Below are positions 1-4,271 of a stretch of 7,689 nt of DNA, one piece after another. Source of the DNA: an uncultured Clostridia bacterium (lineage in GTDB: Bacteria; Bacillota; Clostridia; Lachnospirales; Lachnospiraceae); the NCBI GenBank assembly GCA_946405675.1, contig CAMJIC010000117.1:1-7689 (forward strand). The letters run 5' to 3'. The notes under the pieces were generated by a model. It did no database searches and was not told where the DNA came from. It worked only from the letters and a program-made list of their open reading frames with translations. The first letter of the stretch is position 1; every line of letters begins with the position of its first letter. Both the position numbers and the translations under genes were made by a program.

Positions 1-34
1 ACTTTCATACGCCCTCAGCAGCAAGTGCTTCGGG

Positions 35-61
35 CTGTCCTGAACAGTTACTACGTTTTTT
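35..61 (+). repeat. truncated CTGAACAG repeat with T-run
   Basis: CTGAACAGTTAC at 40-51 is identical to the right half of the palindrome after tgt (1479-1490), and both are followed a few bases later by a T-run (TTTTTT at 56-61 here). The left half is degenerate: only CTGT at 35-38 can pair with ACAG at 44-47. It may be the remains of a terminator for the gene upstream of the window. As a terminator it would be weak; as a repeat copy it is clear. Confidence 0.45.
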
Positions 62-113
62 CTTATATAAAAACAGCAGAAGATAGTATACGCTTTCTTC
101 CGGCGGAAAGCAA

Positions 114-142
114 ACGACAGTCATGGTTTGATTGTATACAAT
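114..142 (+). promoter_or_regulatory. possible tgt promoter overlapping a palindrome
   Basis: ACGACA (114-119) and TACAAT (137-142) are 17 bases apart and resemble a SigA promoter with a good -10 and a poor -35. The -10 lies inside the perfect 14-bp palindrome at 130-143, so a protein bound there would block the promoter. The distance to the chosen tgt start is about 170 bases. The call is tentative, because other -10-like sequences (for example TAGTAT at 84-89) exist in this AT-rich stretch. Confidence 0.25.
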
Positions 143-143
143 C
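130..143. promoter_or_regulatory. perfect palindrome, possible operator
   Basis: GATTGTATACAATC reads identically on both strands. The core TTGTATACAA matches the T-G-T-n-n-A-C-A style of operator known for many GntR/FadR-family repressors. A second GTATAC occurs at 86-91 without the flanking symmetry. No GntR-type gene is in the window, so any regulator would be encoded elsewhere. That it is an operator is inference from symmetry and position. Confidence 0.35.
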
Positions 144-314
144 TTTTGCTTCTGTATTCCACTGTAACAGAAGTGCTGCTGGCCGGGAAAACGAATAGCC
201 GGAAGCTTTACAAATGTGCGTCGTGGCTGTTACACTGCGTTTAAGCGGCAGACCGGGTCGTTGATCACGATGAAGCGGTTACCGGGAATAATGAGAGATG
301 GAGCTAAAAAGAGC

Positions 315-1451
315 ATGAACGGAAAGTATAAACTGATTACGGTGGACGGAAGGGCGAAGCGCGGGCAGCTGAAGACAGTGCACGGGACGATCGAGACGCC
401 GGTATTTATGAATGTGGGCACGGTGGCGGCGATCAAGGGGGCGGTGTCTACGGATGACCTTCGTGAGATCGGAACGCAGGTGGAGCTGAGCAATACATAC
501 CATCTGCATGTGAGAACCGGGGATGAGGCGATCAAAAAGCTCGGCGGCCTTCACCGGTTTATGAACTGGGACAGGCCCATTCTGACGGATTCGGGAGGAT
601 TCCAGGTTTTTTCACTGGCTTCTTTGAGAAAGATCAGGGAGGAGGGGGTCTCCTTCCAATCCCATATTGACGGTCACAGGATCTTCATGGGGCCTGAGGA
701 AAGCATGCGCATCCAGTCCAATCTTGCATCGACAATTGCGATGGCCTTTGATGAATGCCCGTCTTCCAGGGCGGACAGGGACTATGTCCAGAACTCGGTT
801 GACCGGACGACGAGATGGCTTGCGCGCTGCAGGAAGGAGATGGATCGTCTGAACAGTCTGCCGGATACGATCAACCCGCAGCAGATGCTGTTTGGGATCA
901 ATCAGGGCGCGGTTTTTGACGATATCCGGATCGAGCACGCGAAGCGCATCACGGAATTTGATCTGGACGGATACGCGGTGGGCGGCCTGGCAGTCGGTGA
1001 GACCCATGAGGAGATGTACCGGATCCTGGATTCAACGGTTCCATACCTGCCCCAGGATAAGCCGGTCTATCTGATGGGCGTGGGCACGCCGGTCAACATT
1101 GTAGAGGGCGTCTACCGGGGAGTGGACTTCTTTGACTGCGTGTATCCATCGAGGAACGGCAGGCACGGGCACGCGTACACCCACCACGGGAAGATCAACC
1201 TGAACAACGCCAGGTTTTCCTTTGACGAGGAACCGATCGAAGCAGGATGCGGTTGTCCTGCCTGCAGAAGCTACACCAGGGCATATATCCACCACCTGTT
1301 TAAGGCAAAGGAGATGCTTGGGATGCGGCTCCTTGTACTCCATAACCTGTATTTCTACAACCACCTGATGGAAGAGATCCGGTCAGCCATCGAGGAGCAC
1401 CGCTATGAGCAGTTCCGCAGGGAGTGGATAACGGCTTACAATTCAGAGTAA
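315..1451 (+). CDS. tgt: tRNA-guanine(34) transglycosylase
   Basis: Exchanges guanine at the wobble position of GUN-anticodon tRNAs (Asp, Asn, His, Tyr) for a queuosine precursor, normally preQ1 in bacteria; cytosolic TIM-barrel enzyme. With the start at 315 the protein is 378 residues, the usual family length. Visible motifs: TDSGG with the active-site Asp at 92, FDEC at 145-148, the GGLAVGE substrate loop at 223-229, the nucleophilic Asp at 274 in FDC, and a zinc site CxCxxC at 312-317 plus His343 in LHN. The frame is open to 216, but the extra 33 residues are low-complexity, unlike known Tgt N-termini. The MNGKYKLITVDGRAKRG start aligns with the family, although its ribosome binding site (GGAG at 300-303) is weak and distant; ATG at 291 is the alternative. 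Product is certain; the start is fairly sure. Queuine use instead of preQ1 cannot be excluded from sequence. Confidence 0.97.
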   Translation: MNGKYKLITVDGRAKRGQLKTVHGTIETPVFMNVGTVAAIKGAVSTDDLREIGTQVELSNTYHLHVRTGDEAIKKLGGLHRFMNWDRPILTDSGGFQVFSLASLRKIREEGVSFQSHIDGHRIFMGPEESMRIQSNLASTIAMAFDECPSSRADRDYVQNSVDRTTRWLARCRKEMDRLNSLPDTINPQQMLFGINQGAVFDDIRIEHAKRITEFDLDGYAVGGLAVGETHEEMYRILDSTVPYLPQDKPVYLMGVGTPVNIVEGVYRGVDFFDCVYPSRNGRHGHAYTHHGKINLNNARFSFDEEPIEAGCGCPACRSYTRAYIHHLFKAKEMLGMRLLVLHNLYFYNHLMEEIRSAIEEHRYEQFRREWITAYNSE

Positions 1452-1457
1452 TATTTT

Positions 1458-1501
1458 TGGAACTGTTCAGAACAGGTTCTGAACAGTTACCATATTTTTT
1501 T
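1458..1501 (+). terminator. rho-independent terminator of tgt, built on a palindrome
   Basis: Starting seven bases after the tgt stop codon, TGG plus a 13-base arm (1461-1473) pairs with a perfect 13-base partner (1476-1488). After one bulged A, CCA (1490-1492) completes the stem, and a run of seven T (1495-1501) follows. The core of the stem is the most complete copy of the CTGTTCAG/CTGAACAG repeat also seen at 40, 4217 and 7643. Stem plus T-run fits an intrinsic terminator; the repeat relationship suggests that a dispersed palindrome has been recruited for this role. Confidence 0.7.
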
Positions 1502-1502
1502 C

Positions 1503-1531
1503 TTGAACACATAGGCAAAGTTGTGTAGAAT
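1503..1531 (+). promoter_or_regulatory. SigA-type promoter of yajC
   Basis: TTGAAC (1503-1508) and TAGAAT (1526-1531) are separated by exactly 17 bases, close to the vegetative consensus. The -35 begins one base after the terminator T-run, so transcription is stopped and restarted between tgt and yajC. The predicted start near 1538 gives a leader of about 45 bases. Confidence 0.65.
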
Positions 1532-1581
1532 GACACATAGTGCTTCAGCTGAAAACATAATATTCCAGGAGGAGATATCAG

Positions 1582-1929
1582 ATGAATCCAGTACTGTTAG
1601 AAGCAGGTGGCGCAGGCGGAACAGGTATGATCATGATGATCGTTTATATGGTGATCATTTTCGGAGCCATGTATTTTATCGCGATCCGCCCGCAGAGAAA
1701 AGAACAGAAGCGCGTCGCCGCGCTGCTCAGCTCCATGGAGGTTGGAGATACGGTCGTGACAAGCAGCGGCTTTTACGGAACCGTGATCCAGGTGTCCGAG
1801 GAAGACTGCATTGTTGAATTTGGCAACAACAGGAATTGCCGTATTCCGATGAGGAAGAGCGCGATCGTAGAGGTTGAGAAGGCTTCTGACGGGGTCGCGG
1901 AGCCGACTCCTGTTCCGGAAAAGAAGTGA
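1582..1929 (+). CDS. yajC: preprotein translocase subunit YajC
   Basis: Small membrane protein that associates with SecDF and the SecYEG channel; its precise role in export is auxiliary. The 115 residues show a short glycine-rich N-terminus, one hydrophobic segment at about 16-35, the family hallmark RPQRKEQKR at 36-44 directly after the membrane segment, and a small beta-rich domain with GDTVVTSSGFYGTV at 55-68. The C-terminal tail (from about 101) is acidic and proline-rich and probably disordered. The start is fixed by AGGAGGAG at 1567-1574, seven bases before the ATG. The tgt-yajC order is common in bacteria. Genes often found next to it in clostridia (secD/secF, or the SCIFF peptide and its radical-SAM partner) are absent here, because a terminator and a convergent regulator gene follow. 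Confidence 0.95.
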   Translation: MNPVLLEAGGAGGTGMIMMIVYMVIIFGAMYFIAIRPQRKEQKRVAALLSSMEVGDTVVTSSGFYGTVIQVSEEDCIVEFGNNRNCRIPMRKSAIVEVEKASDGVAEPTPVPEKK

Positions 1930-1948
1930 TGCGGGATAGATTCATTTA

Positions 1949-1977
1949 AAAAGCTGCCGGGTAGTACGGCAGCTTTT
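1949..1977. terminator. probable bidirectional terminator between yajC and the Lrp gene
   Basis: An 11-bp perfect stem, AAAAGCTGCCG (1949-1959) with CGGCAGCTTTT (1967-1977), encloses a 7-base loop. On the plus strand the stem ends in a T-rich tract just after yajC. On the minus strand it ends in TTTTT, so it can also stop the convergent lrp transcript, whose stop codon is about 60 bases away. Confidence 0.85.
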
Positions 1978-2033
1978 CTTTCATGAATTTGAACCTGAAT
2001 ATGAACCGGGCGCTTTGCTGAAGCCTTGCCCGT

Positions 2034-2531
2034 TCAGCGTGAGCGGGAGGATGCCTTGCGGGCTTTGTCTGCAGTCTCGATGTCTGCGTCAAAGCCGGAG
2101 GAATGGATGTTCTTCACCGTCCTGAGCACATAATGGGTCCTGGTCAGGCGTACACCTGGATAATCCTTGATCCGGTTGTGGATCTGCTCCAGATGGTCGC
2201 TGGACCTGCAGCAGATCTTGAGCATGAAATCAAATTCCCCTGTCAGGTAGTAGCAGGCGATGATGTTCGGATCGAGATCAATGTGGCGAATAAACTCGTC
2301 GTTAAAGCGTGGATGTTCCATGCCGATCTCCATCAGAACCGTGATGTCATTCCCAAGCTTGATATCGTCGCAGATGACCGTATAAGACTGGATCACACCC
2401 GACTTCTCCATCTTCTTGATCCGCTCGATCACAGTGGATACGGACAGATGGATGGTCTTGCTGATGTCAGACGCTGTCTGGCGGGCATTTGCCTTCAGTT
2501 CGGTTAGAATCTGGAAATCCAGGTTATCCAT
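2034..2531 (-). CDS. Lrp/AsnC-family transcriptional regulator
   Basis: Amino-acid-responsive DNA-binding protein of 165 residues, normal for the family. An N-terminal winged helix-turn-helix spans about 3-60 (MDNLDFQILTELKANARQT, then SVSTVIERIKKME as recognition helix). A ligand-binding/oligomerisation RAM domain spans about 62-142, with the typical TGEFDFMLKI at 97-106. The basic, serine-rich tail after 150 is not part of the fold. The start has a strong AAGGGGG site (2538-2544, minus strand) six bases upstream. The gene is divergent from leuB across a 227-base spacer, so it may regulate the branched-chain genes and itself; the ligand cannot be read from the sequence. Family assignment is firm, and the effector and targets are inference. 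It should not be called lrp of E. coli, because clostridia carry several paralogues. Confidence 0.92.
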   Translation of the reverse strand: MDNLDFQILTELKANARQTASDISKTIHLSVSTVIERIKKMEKSGVIQSYTVICDDIKLGNDITVLMEIGMEHPRFNDEFIRHIDLDPNIIACYYLTGEFDFMLKICCRSSDHLEQIHNRIKDYPGVRLTRTHYVLRTVKNIHSSGFDADIETADKARKASSRSR

Positions 2532-2575
2532 ACCTTTCCCCCTTGTATTCCTAAGATTTTTGGAAGCGCCCCGCT

Positions 2576-2584
2576 ATTATAGCA
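2576..2584 (-). promoter_or_regulatory. extended -10 promoter of the Lrp-family gene
   Basis: Read on the minus strand, TGCTATAAT is a perfect TATAAT hexamer with the TGn extension, about 45 bases upstream of the start codon. No good -35 sits 17 bases further upstream, as is common for extended -10 promoters. It lies 22 bases from the -35 of the divergent leuB promoter, so one bound protein could affect both. Confidence 0.6.
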
Positions 2585-2602
2585 TAAATATTTCGTTTGT
2601 GG

Positions 2603-2631
2603 TTGAATTAGCAAAAAATATATTTTATGAT
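2603..2631 (+). promoter_or_regulatory. SigA-type promoter of leuB
   Basis: TTGAAT (2603-2608) and TATGAT (2626-2631) with a 17-base spacer form a near-consensus promoter in an AT-rich stretch. The predicted start near 2638 gives a leuB leader of about 120 bases. The AT-rich DNA between this promoter and the divergent one (2576-2631) is the natural place for an Lrp-type operator, although I cannot point to a specific site. Confidence 0.6.
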
Positions 2632-2641
2632 AATTGATAAA

Positions 2642-2709
2642 CAGCAGCCGGTTTCCGAAAGCAGGTCTGGCTGTTGGCGGGCCTTTCCGCTGGCTGGGGA
2701 ATGGCCTGC
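2642..2709 (+). promoter_or_regulatory. structured leuB leader with two adjacent hairpins
   Basis: The first hairpin pairs CAGCAGCC (2642-2649) with GGCTGTTG (2669-2676), 8 bp including one G-U. The second begins at the next base: GCGGGCC (2677-2683) pairs with GGCCTGC (2703-2709), and after one mismatch TTCC (2685-2688) pairs with GGAA (2698-2701). The predicted transcript would start a few bases before the first hairpin. No T-run follows and no T-box consensus is present, so this is not an obvious attenuator. It could stabilise the mRNA or bind a ligand or protein. Pairing is seen in the sequence; function is unknown. Confidence 0.4.
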
Positions 2710-2758
2710 AGAAGCAAGGATGCGATTGTAATGTGTTTCGTGAGAGGTTTTGTGTTTT

Positions 2759-3880
2759 ATGAGTACAGAGAAGAGAAGCTACAGGGTCGGTGTGATCGAG
2801 GGTGACGGAATCGGTCCGGAGATCGTCCGGGAGGCGGTCAGGGTGCTGGACAGGGCAGGTGAGAAGTTTGGATTTTCCCTGGACTATGTACCGATGGATC
2901 TGGGCGGATGCTCCATCGAGAAGTACGGAATCCCCCTGACCCAGGAGACGGTCAGCCAGGCGAAGTCCTGTGATGCTGTCCTCATGGGTTCCATCGGCGG
3001 GGATCCGAAGACCAGCCCATGGTATCAGCTGGAGCCGTCCAAAAGGCCGGAGGCGGGCCTTCTTGGGATCCGCAAGGCGCTTGGCCTGTTTGCCAACCTG
3101 CGCTTCTCCGTACTCTATGATGATCTGAAGGATGCCTGTCCGCTCAGGCCGGACATCGCCGGTGAGGGGATTGATTTCGTGATCCTGAGGGAGCTGACAG
3201 GCGGACTTTACTTTGGGGAGAAGCGTACAAAGACGGTGAACGGGGAAGAGGTGGCGACGGATGTCCTGTCTTATTCCGAATCCGAGATCCGCAGGATTGC
3301 AGTGAAGGCCTTTGACGCTGCGATGCTCAGGAAGAAGAGGCTGACTTTGGTGGATAAGGCGAATGTGTTGGAAAGCTCCAGGCTGTGGAGGAAGGTGGTC
3401 AGTGCCATGGCAAAGGATTACCCCGAAGTGGAGCTTGACTATATGTACGTCGATAATGCTGCGATGCAGCTGGTCCGCAGGCCTTCTCAGTTTGACGTGA
3501 TCCTGACAGAGAATATGTTCGGGGACATTCTTTCCGATGAGGCTTCCATGGTAGTAGGTTCCATCGGGATGCAGCCAAGCGCATCTCTGGCAGAGGGAAC
3601 CTTCGGACTGTATGAGCCAAGCCATGGAAGCGCGCCGGACATTGCGGGGCAGGATCTGGCAAACCCGCTGGCGACGATTCTGTCTGCTGCCTGCATGCTG
3701 CGTTATTCCCTTGATGAGGAAGAGGCTGCGGATGCGATCGAGCGTGCGGTCATGCGTGTGCTGAAGCAGTACCGGACAAAGGATCTGAAGGCGGAGGGAG
3801 ATGGTACCACGCTTGTCGGAACAGCCCGTATGGGAGAGGTTGTCCGAGAGAATCTAGTGTACCGTCTCAATGACTTTTGA
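2759..3880 (+). CDS. leuB: 3-isopropylmalate dehydrogenase
   Basis: Oxidatively decarboxylates 3-isopropylmalate to 2-ketoisocaproate with NAD+, the third step of leucine synthesis; cytosolic homodimer needing Mg2+ or Mn2+. The 373-residue protein has GDGIGPE at 15-21, the LeuB signature RELTGGLYFG at 144-153 (catalytic Tyr151), VDKANVL at 198-204 (catalytic Lys200), metal ligands in VDNAA (Asp232) and GDILSDEAS (Asp256, Asp260), and GSAPDIAG at 290-297, typical of NAD rather than NADP use. Arg105 and Arg115 of the substrate site are present, but the usual Pro after NLR is Phe116. The ATG at 2759 is chosen over the in-frame TTG at 2750, because GAGAGG (2742-2747) would be too close to the latter. 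It lies divergent from an Lrp-type regulator and upstream of ilvD. The last five codons and the stop (from 3863) lie in one arm of a long inverted repeat, so the C-terminal end may be recent. Confidence 0.97.
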   Translation: MSTEKRSYRVGVIEGDGIGPEIVREAVRVLDRAGEKFGFSLDYVPMDLGGCSIEKYGIPLTQETVSQAKSCDAVLMGSIGGDPKTSPWYQLEPSKRPEAGLLGIRKALGLFANLRFSVLYDDLKDACPLRPDIAGEGIDFVILRELTGGLYFGEKRTKTVNGEEVATDVLSYSESEIRRIAVKAFDAAMLRKKRLTLVDKANVLESSRLWRKVVSAMAKDYPEVELDYMYVDNAAMQLVRRPSQFDVILTENMFGDILSDEASMVVGSIGMQPSASLAEGTFGLYEPSHGSAPDIAGQDLANPLATILSAACMLRYSLDEEEAADAIERAVMRVLKQYRTKDLKAEGDGTTLVGTARMGEVVRENLVYRLNDF

Positions 3881-4058
3881 TATTAAGAACATCAGATTGG
3901 ATTCATATGCAAGGCGGACGAAGGAGCCGTAGCGGGCTACGGCGACTGAGGGCGCTGCGTGCCAGTGGCACGCGGTTAGCGCCGACCGGAGCGAAGCGTA
4001 GACCAACGCAGCAGATGAATTCAAGATGATGTTATTAATGCAAAAGTCAATGAGACGG
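3862..4058. repeat. long imperfect inverted-repeat element spanning the leuB stop
   Basis: Bases 3862-3910 and the reverse complement of 4011-4058 match at roughly 85% over 48 positions, with one single-base gap. The ~100-base centre has its own strong hairpins. GCCGTAGC (3926-3933) pairs with GCTACGGC (3936-3943). GGCGCT plus GCGTGCC (3951-3963) pairs with GGCACGC (3967-3973) and, after a 4-base bulge, AGCGCC (3978-3983). The centre is more GC-rich than the arms. No transposase or T-run is present. It resembles a MITE- or REP-like dispersed palindrome, or an inverted duplication around an inserted element. It could equally act as a structured RNA in the leuB-ilvD transcript. Structure is seen; origin and function are inference. 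Confidence 0.65.
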
Positions 4059-4217
4059 GACACTAGAATGACATGCCGCAGGTGGTGAAAATCAGGTGGC
4101 ATCGGGCAGTTCAGGGTGTGAAGCATCGCCCGGTCCTCGGCTATGCAACCGAGCCCTGACCTGTAGAATCGGAGAAAAATACAGGCAGGATCATAAGTTA
4201 TTATTTCGCAGATCCTG
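4059..4217 (+). promoter_or_regulatory. structured candidate ilvD leader
   Basis: This gene-free stretch is rich in possible stems: ATGCCGC (4073-4079) with GTGGCAT (4096-4102); CGGGC (4103-4107) with GCCCG (4128-4132); CTCGG (4136-4140) with CCGAG (4149-4153); TCAGGG (4111-4116) with CCCTGA (4154-4159); CCTGTA (4160-4165) with TACAGG (4180-4185); CAGGATC (4186-4192) with GATCCTG (4211-4217). The TCAGGG/CCCTGA pair crosses the CGGGC/GCCCG pair, so a pseudoknot or two alternative folds are possible. A 28-codon reading frame (4073-4159) overlaps it. TAGAAT at 4064-4069 repeats the yajC -10 context but has no good -35. I recognise no known riboswitch class. Confidence 0.35.
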
Positions 4218-4244
4218 ATTGTTCAGACCAGGTTCTGAACAGTG
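4217..4244. repeat. CTGTTCAG-type palindrome copy before ilvD
   Basis: Aligned with the 28-base palindrome at 1461-1488, this copy matches at all but about five positions. The arms ATTGTTCAGA (4218-4227) and TCTGAACAGT (4234-4243) still pair with one mismatch. Unlike the copy after tgt it has no T-run and ends 27 bases before the ilvD start codon, so it is unlikely to be a terminator here. It may shape the ilvD leader or simply be a dispersed repeat. Confidence 0.55.
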
Positions 4245-4271
4245 AAACAGACTTTTAGAAGGAGATGTCAG

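Larger units (their letters stand above)
1..314. other. gene-free stretch upstream of tgt
   Basis: I see no convincing gene on either strand here. The stretch holds a small hairpin (AGCA/TGCT near 20-29), a truncated copy of the CTGAACAG repeat followed by six T (40-61), an AT-rich segment, a perfect palindrome at 130-143 and a weak candidate promoter. The reading frame of tgt stays open upstream to 216, but that extension is not conserved in the Tgt family and is treated as untranslated. The upstream neighbour, often queA in related genomes, lies outside the window. Confidence 0.6.

Noticed and set aside
216..314. N-terminal extension of Tgt from ATG 216
   Set aside because: The 33 added residues do not resemble Tgt N-termini and no good ribosome binding site precedes 216. 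The family alignment favours 315.
849..856. CTGAACAG inside tgt as a further repeat copy
   Set aside because: Only the 8-base core matches and it encodes conserved protein sequence (RLNSL), so it is probably chance.
2640..2758. T-box riboswitch for leuB
   Set aside because: No AGGGTGG-type T-box sequence, specifier loop or terminator is visible.
2504..3625. 373-residue minus-strand open frame opposite leuB
   Set aside because: Shadow of leuB, with Cys/His/Pro/Arg-rich composition and no family motif. leuB has complete catalytic motifs on the other strand.
3924..3944. GAGCCGTA...TACGG, reminiscent of group II intron domain V
   Set aside because: The catalytic triad/bulge and GAAA loop pattern are absent, and no intron-encoded protein is nearby; it is a simple hairpin of the repeat core.
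3854..4126. 90-residue open frame on the minus strand across the leuB-ilvD spacer
   Set aside because: It is made of the inverted-repeat element and the antisense of the leuB tail, lacks a ribosome binding site, and its composition is that of a translated palindrome. Small hypothetical proteins of this kind are usually artefacts of repeats.
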